NCBI RefSeq assembly: GCF_014193515.1
Contig: NZ_BLXX01000011.1
Coordinates: 124,001 to 188,000 of the forward strand
Direction: 5' to 3'
Origin: Geomonas silvestris
GTDB lineage: Bacteria > Desulfobacterota > Desulfuromonadia > Geobacterales > Geobacteraceae
Length of the DNA stretch: 64,000 bases
A program made the translations under genes and the position numbers. Below, piece by piece: positions 23,959-32,147 of this stretch; within the stretch, counting starts at the first letter, position 1; every line of letters begins with the position of its first letter. The notes under the pieces were generated by a model. The model had not been told where the DNA came from and did not search any database. It saw only the letters and a program-made list of their open reading frames with translations.

Positions 23959-24410
23959 AGGCGGTGATCCAGCGGGTAACGGAAGCGCGGGTGCGGGTGG
24001 AGGGGAGGGTTGCCGGGGAGATCGGCCCGGGCGTCCTGGTGCTCCTCGGCGTCGAGATCGGGGACACCCTGGCGCAGGCCGACTGGATGGCGGAGAAGAT
24101 CGTCAACCTGAGGATCTTTGCCGACGAAACCGGAAAGATGAACCTGGCGCTCAAGGATGTCAAAGGGGAGATGCTGGCGGTGTCGCAGTTCACCCTGGCG
24201 GGGAACTGCAGCAAGGGGCGGCGCCCCTCCTTCGACACGGCGGCCGATCCGGAGGAGGCGAACCGCCTCTATACCTACTTCATGGGAAAGGTGTGGGAAT
24301 TTGGGGTGCCCGTGCAAAGCGGCATCTTCCAGGCCGACATGGAGGTTTCCCTGGTGAACGACGGGCCGGTGACCTTCATCCTCGAATCGCCGGCCAAGAA
24401 GGCTACATGA
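23955..24410 (+). CDS. dtd: D-aminoacyl-tRNA deacylase
   Basis: A 151-residue proofreading enzyme that removes D-amino acids (and glycine) from tRNA. Signature motifs are present: [17 protein letters not shown], the catalytic SQFTLAGN and the C-terminal [11 protein letters not shown] (the cross-subunit GP motif). The start is GTG, overlapping the macro-domain stop. It ends by overlapping the convergent pyridoxamine-oxidase-like gene by eight bases. Confidence 0.95.
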   Translation: MKAVIQRVTEARVRVEGRVAGEIGPGVLVLLGVEIGDTLAQADWMAEKIVNLRIFADETGKMNLALKDVKGEMLAVSQFTLAGNCSKGRRPSFDTAADPEEANRLYTYFMGKVWEFGVPVQSGIFQADMEVSLVNDGPVTFILESPAKKAT

Positions 24411-24774
24411 GCGGGCGGACCTCGTCCACCTTGAAGTAGACCACCGCAGCAAGCGCGGCCCCCGCCTGCGGTCCGGCCGCGTCTCGAGCTCCCTCCCGGA
24501 TACTCACCAGCACCTCGCCCTCCCGCTCCTCTTTCTTTGCAGTCAGGGTAAGCCGCCAGCCGCTGTAGCCGCGGGTCGGCGCCAGGTACAGGTAGCTCGC
24601 CTGCGGGTTCTCCCGCAGGTTCAACAGGCTGCGCCCCTCCGAGAAACCCCAGGCCAGGGTCTCCTCATTTATCACGTGCGGAACGGCGAACACCGCCTGG
24701 TTCACCACCCCCTTGGCATCCGCGGTCGCGATGATGCCGCGTCCTCCTTCCGGAAACAATTCAGCTAGTTTCAT
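24403..24774 (-). CDS. Pyridoxamine 5'-phosphate oxidase-like flavoprotein
   Basis: A 123-residue split-barrel protein ([20 protein letters not shown], then [20 protein letters not shown] and [19 protein letters not shown]). This small PPOX-like group usually binds FMN or F420; few have known substrates. The ribosome site AAGGGGGC is good. It shares a short divergent region with the DUF2400 gene. Confidence 0.8.
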   Translation of the reverse strand: MKLAELFPEGGRGIIATADAKGVVNQAVFAVPHVINEETLAWGFSEGRSLLNLRENPQASYLYLAPTRGYSGWRLTLTAKKEEREGEVLVSIREGARDAAGPQAGAALAAVVYFKVDEVRPLM

Positions 24775-24869
24775 GCCGCCCCCTTTTTACTTTCAGCGCT
24801 CAAACTACCTATGCTAATCTATCGCGTGCTTGACAAATGTCCACTTGGCTTTACCAGAGGAAACCGACC

Positions 24870-25727
24870 GTGGAGCTTAAAACCATACTCGATGAGCTCT
24901 ACGCCGGGCGCTCACAGGTCCATCTGGCCAACGACCCGCTCTCCTTCTGTCACCGCTATCCGGACCCGCGGGACCGGGAGGTGGTCGGGCTGATCGCCGC
25001 GGCCTTTGCCTACGGCAACGTGAAGATCATCCTGCGCAGCCTGGAGGGGATCTTCACCGCCCTGGGGCCCGCGCCGCGCCGTTTCGTGGAGCGGTTCGAG
25101 GCGAAGAGGGAACTGCGCCGTTTTGCCGGCTTCAAGCACCGTTTCAACGACGGCCGCGACCTCTGCGCGCTGCTCCTCGCCAGCCAGACCATGTTGCGTG
25201 AGGCCGGCTCGGTCGAGCAGTGGTTCCTGCAGTTTAAAGATGAGACCGAGGCCGACATGACGGGGCTGCTCTCCCGCGCGACCGAGGCGTTGAAGGGGTT
25301 GGACTACGCGCCGGTATTCGGCGGCAAGGGAATCCCGGTCGACTCCTACTTCCCGTTTTTCTTCCCCTCGCCCGCTTCCGGCAGCGCCTGCAAGAGGCTC
25401 TGCATGTTCCTGCGCTGGATGGTGCGCCCGGCCGACGGGATCGACCTGGGGCTCTGGCAGGGGCTAAGCCCGGCGCAGCTGGTCATACCGGTCGACGCCC
25501 ACATCCAGAGGATCTGCCGGTTTTTGGGCTTCACCAGCCGGAAACAGGCGAACTGGCGCATGGCCCGCGAGATCACCGCACGTCTCCGGGAACTGGACCC
25601 GGCCGACCCGGTGAAGTATGATTTTGCCCTGTGCCACCTCGGCATCTCCGAGGGGTGCGACGGCAAGGACCTGGCAGCCTGCCTCAAGTGCCCGATCAGC
25701 GAAGTTTGCCCGAAAGGCGAGCGCTAG
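24870..25727 (+). CDS. TIGR02757/DUF2400 family protein, endonuclease-III-like C-terminus
   Basis: A protein of 285 residues from the GTG at 24870 (AGAGGAAA upstream). An ATG at 24837 is possible but overlaps a TTGACA and lacks a ribosome site. It matches the uncharacterised DUF2400 family (DPREREV-like segment DPRDREVVGLIAAAFAYGN at the N-terminus). The C-terminal half resembles HhH-GPD DNA glycosylases: IPVDAHIQRICRFLGF parallels the VDTH segment with the catalytic Asp, and CDGKDLAACLKCPISEVC is close to the endonuclease III [4Fe-4S] loop (spacing 7-2-5 instead of 6-2-5). No function has been established; a DNA-binding Fe-S protein is my inference. Confidence 0.85.
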   Translation: MELKTILDELYAGRSQVHLANDPLSFCHRYPDPRDREVVGLIAAAFAYGNVKIILRSLEGIFTALGPAPRRFVERFEAKRELRRFAGFKHRFNDGRDLCALLLASQTMLREAGSVEQWFLQFKDETEADMTGLLSRATEALKGLDYAPVFGGKGIPVDSYFPFFFPSPASGSACKRLCMFLRWMVRPADGIDLGLWQGLSPAQLVIPVDAHIQRICRFLGFTSRKQANWRMAREITARLRELDPADPVKYDFALCHLGISEGCDGKDLAACLKCPISEVCPKGER

Positions 25728-25813
25728 CCAGCCACATCATCATTTGATCAGCCCGATCAGTCAGATGCGACCGATCGGACCGATGCTACTACCCATCACA
25801 GGAGGGACAACAA

Positions 25814-26677
25814 ATGCAAAGCTTCGGCTTCCTAGGCCTGGGCATCATGGGCGCCCCCATGGCCAAAAACCTGCTCAAGGCCGGTTTCGCCGTCACCGTC
25901 TGGAACCGCTCACCCGAAAAGTGCGCCGAACTCGCCGCCCTGGGCGCCAAGGTCGCCGCCGCCCCCGCGGAGGTAACCGGCTCCTGTGCCGTCACCTTCG
26001 CGATGCTGGCCGACCCGGCCGCCGCCGAGGCGGTCTGTTTCGCACCCGACGGCGCCCTGCAGGGGATCGGCGCAGGGCGCGGCTACGTCGACATGTCGAC
26101 CGTCGACGCCGCCACCTCGCAGAAGATCGGCGCCGCCATCGCCTTCAAGGGGGGGAGGTTTCTCGAGGCCCCGGTTTCGGGGAGCAAGAAGCCCGCCGAA
26201 GACGGCACGCTCATCATCCTCGCGGCCGGCGAGCGCGAACTCTTCGACGAGGCGCTCCCCGCCCTGGAGAAGATGGGGAAGAAATGCCTCTTTTTGGGGG
26301 AACTCGGCAACGGCGCCCGCATGAAGCTCATCGTCAACATGGTGATGGGGGGCATGATGACCATCTTCTGCGAGGGGCTGGCACTCGCCGCCAAGGCGGG
26401 ACTCAGGAGCAGCTCGCTCCTCGACGTCCTCGACGCGGGCGCCCTGGCAAACCCGATGTTCAAGCTGAAAGGGGCCCAGATCGTCCAGGGGAACTTCGCG
26501 CCGGCCTTCCCCTTGAAGCACATGCAAAAGGATATGCGGCTCGCCGTCGCGCTCGGCGATGCCCTGGGGCAGCCGCTCTTCGCCGCCGCGACGGCCAACG
26601 AATCCTTCAAGAAGGCGAAGGCGCTCGGGCTCTCCGATGACGACTTCAGCGCGGTGTTCCAGGCCATAACCTCATGA
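25814..26677 (+). CDS. Beta-hydroxyacid dehydrogenase, gamma-hydroxybutyrate/succinic semialdehyde reductase type
   Basis: A 287-residue NAD(P)-dependent enzyme of the 3-hydroxyisobutyrate dehydrogenase family. The Rossmann motif FLGLGIMGAPMAKNLLKAG is followed by the substrate loop EAPVSGSKKPAEDGTL and the catalytic lysine in KLIVNMVMGG. This is the type characterised in Geobacter as a gamma-hydroxybutyrate dehydrogenase and in plants as GLYR. It has a GGAGGGAC ribosome site. Its stop overlaps the start of a 56-residue membrane peptide gene. Confidence 0.9.
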   Translation: MQSFGFLGLGIMGAPMAKNLLKAGFAVTVWNRSPEKCAELAALGAKVAAAPAEVTGSCAVTFAMLADPAAAEAVCFAPDGALQGIGAGRGYVDMSTVDAATSQKIGAAIAFKGGRFLEAPVSGSKKPAEDGTLIILAAGERELFDEALPALEKMGKKCLFLGELGNGARMKLIVNMVMGGMMTIFCEGLALAAKAGLRSSSLLDVLDAGALANPMFKLKGAQIVQGNFAPAFPLKHMQKDMRLAVALGDALGQPLFAAATANESFKKAKALGLSDDDFSAVFQAITS

Positions 26678-26844
26678 AGTGGCTCTTGAGCTTCGGCGGC
26701 GTCAGTCTGCTCACCAGCGCCCTGCTCGATCCGGTCATCTATGCAACCCTGGAGAAACCGGTCCCCTGGTGGCGCGATCTCCTCATGGGAGCCGCCGGGA
26801 TCTGCTGCCTCTACCTCCTGGTCAAGTACCGCAGGGACCTCTAG
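26674..26844 (+). CDS. Small two-helix membrane protein
   Basis: A 56-residue frame (begins MKWLLSFGGVSLLTSALLDP, ends KYRRDL) with two hydrophobic segments around residues 3-20 and 35-50 separated by a PVPWWRD turn and closed by a basic tail. Its ATG lies within the ATGA overlap with the dehydrogenase stop, as for coupled genes in this genome. I do not know the family. No transcription terminator is visible before the metX promoter. Confidence 0.6.
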   Translation: MKWLLSFGGVSLLTSALLDPVIYATLEKPVPWWRDLLMGAAGICCLYLLVKYRRDL

Positions 26845-26865
26845 CCCGGCACCGGTACTTTGCCG

Positions 26866-26895
26866 TTGACAAACGGGGGCGGCTCGACTTATTCT
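26866..26895 (+). promoter_or_regulatory. Promoter of the SAM riboswitch-metX unit
   Basis: Perfect TTGACA, an 18-base spacer and TATTCT, placed about 30 bases before the riboswitch aptamer. Confidence 0.65.
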
Positions 26896-26921
26896 GCCTC
26901 AAAATTAAATAGTAAGACCTG

Positions 26922-27021
26922 CTTATCGAGAGTGGTGGAGGGAAAGGCCCTTTGAAGCCACAGCAACCGGTCCCCGTGGGACGCCAGGTGCTAAATCCTG
27001 CCGAAAGGCGAAGATGAGAAG
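26922..27021 (+). ncRNA. SAM-I (S-box) riboswitch aptamer
   Basis: The sequence follows the S-box consensus closely: CTTATC-GAGAG-GGTGGAGGGA at the start, GGCCC-TTTGAAGCC-AGCAACC, GGTGCTAAATCCTGCC and the closing GATGAG, whose six bases pair with the first six (one G-U pair). It binds S-adenosylmethionine. It lies between a strong promoter and metX, so methionine surplus should switch the gene off. Confidence 0.93.
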
Positions 27022-27046
27022 GTGCTTGGATACGTTTCGACACCCC

Positions 27047-27083
27047 AAAAGCCCCTTCTCTCATGTGAGACGGGGCTTTTTTG
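27047..27083 (+). terminator. SAM-controlled terminator (expression platform)
   Basis: AAAAGCCCC pairs with GGGGCTTTT and runs into T residues. The 3' strand of the aptamer's closing stem (GAGAAGG, about 27016-27022) is complementary to CCTTCTC inside this hairpin, giving the expected antiterminator when SAM is absent. Confidence 0.85.
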
Positions 27084-27119
27084 TTTTAAGGCGGCGCGCC
27101 GCGCGTCGAAGAGAGAGAC

Positions 27120-28223
27120 ATGTCCTACGGCTTAGTAACTGAACAACTGGCACGTTTTGACACCGAACTGCGCCTGGAAAGCGGCCGCATCCTGGGGCCG
27201 ATCGAGATCGCTTACGAGACCTACGGGACGCTCAACGAGGAGCGCTCCAACGCCATCCTGGTGACCCACGCCTGGACCGGGAGCGCCCACCTGGCCGGAC
27301 GCTACTCTCCGGAAGAAAAACGCGCCGGCTGGTGGGACGAGATCGTCGGCCCGGGGCGGCTTCTGGATACCGACCGCTACTTCGTGATCTGCTCCAACGT
27401 GATCGGCTCCTGTTTCGGCTCCACCGGCCCCACCTCGATAAACCCCAAGACCGGCAAGCGCTACAACCTCTCCTTCCCGGTGATCACGGTGCGCGACATG
27501 GTGCGCGCCCAGGCCCTGCTCCTGGACCAGCTCGGCATCGAGCGGCTCTTCTGCTGCCTGGGCGGGAGCATGGGGGGGATGCAGGCGCTCGAGTGGGCCA
27601 CCCAGTTCCCCGAGCGCGTCGCCTGCGCCGTGGTGCTCGCCAGTACGCCGCGCCCCTCCGCGCAGGCCATCTCGCTCAACGCCGTGGCCCGCTGGGCCAT
27701 CTTCAACGACCCGAACTGGAAAAAGGGGGAGTACCGCAAAAACCCCAAGGACGGTCTCGCCCTGGCCCGCGGCATCGGGCACATCACCTTTTTGTCCGAC
27801 GAGTCGATGACGAGCAAGTTCGACCGGCGCTTCTCGGCGCGCGACGGCCAGTTCGACTTCTTCGGCCAGTTCGAGGTGGAGCGCTACCTCACCTACAACG
27901 GCTACAACTTCGTGGACCGCTTCGACGCCAACTCCTTCCTCTACCTGGCCAAGGCCCTCGATCTCTACGACGTCGCCAGCGGCTGCGAGTCGATGGAGGA
28001 GGCCTTCGCACCGGTCAGCGCCCCGATCCAGTTCTTCGCCTTCACCTCCGACTGGCTCTACCCTCCGGCCCAGACAGAGGAGATGGTCACCACCCTCGAG
28101 AAGCTCGGCAAACCGGTCGAGTACCACCTGATCACCTCCGCCTACGGCCACGACGCCTTTTTGCTCGAGCACGAGACCTTCACCCCGATGGTGCAGGAGT
28201 TCCTCGCCAAGGTGAAGTTCTAG
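27120..28223 (+). CDS. metX: Homoserine O-acetyltransferase
   Basis: A 367-residue alpha/beta-hydrolase enzyme that acetylates homoserine from acetyl-CoA, the first step of methionine synthesis. Seen: the nucleophile Ser150 in [29 protein letters not shown], the [12 protein letters not shown] region with the catalytic Asp and [11 protein letters not shown] with the catalytic His. The assignment is strengthened by the SAM riboswitch upstream. An O-succinyl specificity, as in some MetX, cannot be excluded by eye. No metY adjoins. Confidence 0.95.
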   Translation: MSYGLVTEQLARFDTELRLESGRILGPIEIAYETYGTLNEERSNAILVTHAWTGSAHLAGRYSPEEKRAGWWDEIVGPGRLLDTDRYFVICSNVIGSCFGSTGPTSINPKTGKRYNLSFPVITVRDMVRAQALLLDQLGIERLFCCLGGSMGGMQALEWATQFPERVACAVVLASTPRPSAQAISLNAVARWAIFNDPNWKKGEYRKNPKDGLALARGIGHITFLSDESMTSKFDRRFSARDGQFDFFGQFEVERYLTYNGYNFVDRFDANSFLYLAKALDLYDVASGCESMEEAFAPVSAPIQFFAFTSDWLYPPAQTEEMVTTLEKLGKPVEYHLITSAYGHDAFLLEHETFTPMVQEFLAKVKF

Positions 28224-28268
28224 GGGAACCGTCAGAGGCACATTTTCGCAAGCAGCAAGCCCGTACCT

Positions 28269-28304
28269 AAAAAGGGGCTCCCACCACTCGGGGAGCCCCT
28301 TTTT
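28269..28304. terminator. Bidirectional terminator between metX and the acetate kinase paralogue
   Basis: AAAAAGGGGCTCCC and its complement GGGAGCCCCTTTTT around an 8-base loop; works for both converging genes. Confidence 0.92.
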
Positions 28305-28380
28305 GCATGTCCTTCTTTGTCCGGATCTCCCCTCTCCCAAAAGGGGAGGGAGGAACTCCGTCTTGCCGGCAGCCGGCCCC

Positions 28381-29601
28381 TTAGGCGGGCAGGTCCCGCC
28401 AGCCAAGGATCGTCGCGACGTCCTCGTTGAGCACCATGTCCTCGCCGGTCGGGAGCACGAACACCTTCACCTGCGAGTCGTCCGCGCTGATCAGCATCTC
28501 CTGGCCCCCCATGAGCGCCAAGAGGTCGCGCTCGGTGTCCAGCTTGATCCCGAACTGCTCCATCCCGGCCAGGGCCAGGCCGCGCACCGGCCAGTCGGCC
28601 CAGCCGTCGCCGTAGGTGAAGACGATGGCGTCCGGCTTGCCGGTCACCGCGATGTAGGCGCCCAGGTACTTGCGCAGCCGGTAGGCCTCCATCTCGAGGG
28701 CGAGCCTGCAGCGCTCGTCGCCGTCGTTCGCCTCGTTCATGACGATGCGCCGGCTCACCCGCCGCCCCACGATGCCGGCAACGCCGCTTTTCTGGTTCAT
28801 GAAGAGATCGATCTCCGGTGCCGAAACCCCGGCCTGGTTCATCATGAACGGGATGATGCCGGGATCGATGTCGCCGCAGCGGGTCCCCATCATCACCCCC
28901 TCGAGCGGCGTGAGCCCCATGCTGGTATCGACCGACTTGCCGCCACGGATGGCGCACAGCGACACGCCGTCGCCGGTGTGGACCGTGATCAGGTTGGCCC
29001 GGTCCTGCTCCACGCCGGCCAGTGCCGCACCGCGGCGCGCCGCGTAGAGATGGGACTGGCCATGAAAGCCGTAGCGCCTGATGCCGTGTTTCTCGTACCA
29101 CTCGTAGGGGAGCGGGTACATGTAGGCCTCTTCGGGCATGGTCTGGTGGAAGGCGGTATCGAAGATGGCGACCTGGGGGACCTCCGGCAAGAGCTCCTGC
29201 GCGGCGCGGATCCCGGCCAGGTTCGGGGTGTTGTGCAGCGGTGCGAGCTTGGCCATCTCCTCGATGGTCTCCACCACCTCCTGGTCGATGAGCACCGACT
29301 GGGTGAACTTCTCGCCGCCGTGCACCACGCGGTGCCCAATCCCCTTGATCCCCGCGGCGCTGGTGAGGACGCCGACCTTGGGGTCGGTCAGGGTGTCGAG
29401 GACGAGCTGCAGCGCGCTGCGGTGGTCCGGGCAGTCCCGCTCGCGGTGCTCCGGCAGACGTCCGGGGACCTCGTGGGTGATGAAGGAGTCGCCGACCACG
29501 ATGCGCTCCACGCTCCCGGCCGCCAGGGAGACCAGGTGCCGCCAGTCGAAAAGCTGGTACTGCACGGAGTATCTCCGGCAGTTGAGGGTAAGGATTAACA
29601 T
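28381..29601 (-). CDS. Divergent acetate kinase-family protein
   Basis: A 406-residue member of the acetate/propionate kinase (ASKHA) family. Kept residues include HRVVHGG (Arg91), FDTAFHQTMP (Asp148), GFHGQSH (His180) and PLEGVMMGTRCGD (Arg241). Several motifs that in acetate kinases hold phosphate and nucleotide are changed: the N-terminal NAGSSS is NCRRYS, HLGNG is HTGDG, the SxDMRD segment is GRRVSRRIV, and GGIGENS is YGDGWAD. The start at 29601 fits the family; the frame stays open further upstream. Catalysis with ATP is doubtful. It may use another phosphoryl donor or have a regulatory role. It is monocistronic. Confidence 0.8.
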   Translation of the reverse strand: MLILTLNCRRYSVQYQLFDWRHLVSLAAGSVERIVVGDSFITHEVPGRLPEHRERDCPDHRSALQLVLDTLTDPKVGVLTSAAGIKGIGHRVVHGGEKFTQSVLIDQEVVETIEEMAKLAPLHNTPNLAGIRAAQELLPEVPQVAIFDTAFHQTMPEEAYMYPLPYEWYEKHGIRRYGFHGQSHLYAARRGAALAGVEQDRANLITVHTGDGVSLCAIRGGKSVDTSMGLTPLEGVMMGTRCGDIDPGIIPFMMNQAGVSAPEIDLFMNQKSGVAGIVGRRVSRRIVMNEANDGDERCRLALEMEAYRLRKYLGAYIAVTGKPDAIVFTYGDGWADWPVRGLALAGMEQFGIKLDTERDLLALMGGQEMLISADDSQVKVFVLPTGEDMVLNEDVATILGWRDLPA

Positions 29602-29771
29602 GCTGCTACTCCGATTCGTGGGCGGCTTTGCCAGCTGCGCAGCCAGCCGCCCTTGAGGGGTATCCGGTGCGGGTGGTGCGGGGGGGTGAGGCGGGGTCCG
29701 GAGTACCGAAGGTGGTAAAAATAGGCAAACTACCACGCCGGCTCCCACAATGCAAGGGCTCACCCTTGGGG

Positions 29772-30812
29772 TTACCGGCGGGGGCCGGGTAACAGCACCA
29801 GGTCGGCCAGCACCGGCCGGTGGTCCGAGGCGCGCCCGGTCCCGGTCCAGCAGCGCTGCGTGCCGAACTCGCGGCTCGACATCACGTGGTCGATGCGCAT
29901 GAAGGAGAGCCTGAGCCAGGGGAGGCGGTGCTTGAAGAGGAGCTGCCCGTAGCTGAAGCCGTAGCCCCGGCCGCGCTCGTCGAAGGCATCTTTCAGCCCC
30001 TGCTCGCGCAGCATCCCCACCACCCGGGTGGCGACCGGTGCGTTGAAGTCGCCGGCCACCAGCACCGGGCCGCTCTCCTCTTTCAGGGCCCGGGCCACGG
30101 CAGCCGCCTGCAACTGCCGGGTCTCCGCGTTGTGGCTCAAAGCCTCGATCGCCTTGGGGAGATACCAGGGACGTTTGCGGGCGGTCCGAAACTCGTTCAG
30201 GCTGCGCCGCGGCGTCTTGAAGTGGACGTTGTACAGCGCAACCGCGTGCTCGCCCAGGTGAAGCCGGCAGCGCAGGTACTCCTGCCCCTCCCCGGCCCGC
30301 GGCAGCTCGCGCACCTCCAGGTCCGAGAGGGGATAGCGGCTCGCGATAACGAACTGGCCGTGGCTGTAAACCTGCCAGTCCCGGAGGTACCCCGCGAGTG
30401 TGCCGCCGAGCGCGCCGACGGCATCCTGAAACAGGACGACGTCGGGCCGGCTCCGGTCGAGTTCTTCGAAAAGCGGCTCGAGGGGATAGCTGCCGTACTT
30501 GATGTTCCAGGTCATAAGCCTAAGGCTCGCCCCCTGCGCGGCAGCCTGGGCCGGCGGCCCCGACCAGCGCACCCCCATGAGCGGGCCCAGCACCCACACT
30601 ACGCAGCAAAGGGGGACGAGCGCCCAGAAGCGCTCCCCGCGCCAGGCCAGCACCGCGAGCGCGAGCCCGGGGAGCGCCCACATGGCCTGGGGGAGGTAGA
30701 GGTTCAGGGCGCCGAACCAGTATCGGTCGGCGCCGGTCCAATTGAGGAGGGTTATGAGGGTGAGAAAAGCGAGGTAGAGCGAGCTTAAAGCGATCAGCCA
30801 GGGGAGTTTCAA
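29772..30812 (-). CDS. Membrane-attached endonuclease/exonuclease/phosphatase-family protein
   Basis: A 346-residue protein with two or three N-terminal membrane helices (about 5-25, 38-58, 62-82) and an EEP domain: MTWNIKYGS, VVLFQDAVG (an Asp where the catalytic Glu is usual), VALYNVHFKTP, VLVAGDFNAP, RIDHVMSS and ASDHRPVLADL. Members cleave phosphodiester bonds in nucleic acids, lipids or small molecules; membrane forms are often uncharacterised. The start codon is TTG with GGAGAGAC upstream. It lies 40 bases after the deacetylase-like gene and may share its transcript. Confidence 0.85.
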   Translation of the reverse strand: MKLPWLIALSSLYLAFLTLITLLNWTGADRYWFGALNLYLPQAMWALPGLALAVLAWRGERFWALVPLCCVVWVLGPLMGVRWSGPPAQAAAQGASLRLMTWNIKYGSYPLEPLFEELDRSRPDVVLFQDAVGALGGTLAGYLRDWQVYSHGQFVIASRYPLSDLEVRELPRAGEGQEYLRCRLHLGEHAVALYNVHFKTPRRSLNEFRTARKRPWYLPKAIEALSHNAETRQLQAAAVARALKEESGPVLVAGDFNAPVATRVVGMLREQGLKDAFDERGRGYGFSYGQLLFKHRLPWLRLSFMRIDHVMSSREFGTQRCWTGTGRASDHRPVLADLVLLPGPRR

Positions 30813-30851
30813 GAGTGTCTCTCCGCAGAGGTAACCGGGCAGGGCGGCACC

Positions 30852-31892
30852 TTAGAGTTTCGATTTCTCCAGCAGAGATGTGCCCAACGGGGGCACCGCC
30901 ACGGTCACGTTGAGATTGCCGTCTGCAGGGAGCACGGTATCGGTCCCGGCCTTCAGCTCGGCCATCCCCGAGATCACGTTCCAGTAGGTCGCCATCTCGT
31001 GCGGTAGAAGGTGCCAGTACTCGCCGCGGTACTCCCCCTGGATGTGCGTCAAAAGGTCGCGGTACAACCCCACCGGGTACTCGTCGAAGCGGGGCCGGCC
31101 GTCAAAGCACATGTAGTCGGGATGGGTGTTGACCAGGGCCATGCCGCCATGCTCGGCGATCCAGGCGAGCTTCTTCTTCCAGGTCTCGATGTTGCGCTCG
31201 CCGAACAGGATGTACAGGGTGAAGTCCTGGGGGAGCGTGTAAGGGAGCTCCACGTACCCCTTCGCCGGGTACTCCCCCTTCTGCAGGATCGGGAAGATGG
31301 TCTTCACGCCATCGGACTGGGGCTCGAAGGGATCGGTATCGAAGGACGAGGCGTCGTAGCTTATATTGAGGCCGTGCAGCCACTCGAAGTTGTGGTAGAC
31401 GCAGGGGGACCTGAACCCCACCGCCCCCCACTCCTTCAGGTAGCCGTTGATCCCCTTGGCGTGCTCGGCAAACGCCGTGGCCGAGTCGTAGAGGCTGCGG
31501 TTGTGCTCCAGCCCGTGCACCCCCACCTCGAAGCCGTGCTCCACCAGGAGGTTGCGCAGCTCCGGGGGGAGGTGGTAGTCGTGCGCCACGAAGTTGAACG
31601 AGGAGCGAAACCCCATCTCCAGCTCCAGCTCCATGAGCTGCCGGGTCCGGGCCACCCCGCGCGCGGTGTCGACGTCGTGGGTGAGCACCACCGAGAAAAG
31701 CTTGCCGTTGGGCCACCCGACAAACTGCGGCGGGACGCTCCCGGCAGCGCTGTCGATAGGCCAGACCTCCCGGTAGAGCCTGCGCTTCTGGCGCGCCACC
31801 AGCGCCCTGATGGCAATCTGCATGCGGCGTGACAACAGCGGCTTCACCTTGTAATAGGCGCGGGAAATGGTCTCTTCGCTGATGAGTTTCAT
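30852..31892 (-). CDS. Polysaccharide deacetylase-like protein
   Basis: A 346-residue NodB-fold protein. The metal-binding motifs are LTHDVDTARG (Asp and Asp) and GVHGLEHNRS (His-x4-His-like), with GFRSPCVYHNFEWL and NTHPDYMCFDG as later catalytic motifs. It lacks a clear signal peptide, so it acts in the cytoplasm or at the membrane on a glycan intermediate. The open frame reaches 32015, but the ATG at 31892 has GGAGCGACC before it and fits the family. Upstream to 32147 lies a short leader with AT-rich sequence and no gene. Confidence 0.82.
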   Translation of the reverse strand: MKLISEETISRAYYKVKPLLSRRMQIAIRALVARQKRRLYREVWPIDSAAGSVPPQFVGWPNGKLFSVVLTHDVDTARGVARTRQLMELELEMGFRSSFNFVAHDYHLPPELRNLLVEHGFEVGVHGLEHNRSLYDSATAFAEHAKGINGYLKEWGAVGFRSPCVYHNFEWLHGLNISYDASSFDTDPFEPQSDGVKTIFPILQKGEYPAKGYVELPYTLPQDFTLYILFGERNIETWKKKLAWIAEHGGMALVNTHPDYMCFDGRPRFDEYPVGLYRDLLTHIQGEYRGEYWHLLPHEMATYWNVISGMAELKAGTDTVLPADGNLNVTVAVPPLGTSLLEKSKL

Positions 31893-32147
31893 GGTCGCTC
31901 CGGGATGCGTTGCGCCTGACACGGCGGCCGCAGGCTGGACTGTTAAAGCCCTGTTGAGCATTAAAAATATCCAATGCATGAATATACTTGATCCCGCCCC
32001 CTTTGCAACCTGCACCCCCTTCCTGCAGCATCCTGCTCACTTTTGCCCAAGACAGCGCCGCAGCGATATGCTATCGTTCTAGCTCTTTAATCCGCGAGGC
32101 ACCCCGCCGACCGGCCAGCACTCCCCGCCCCGCAGCAAGGGATCCCG

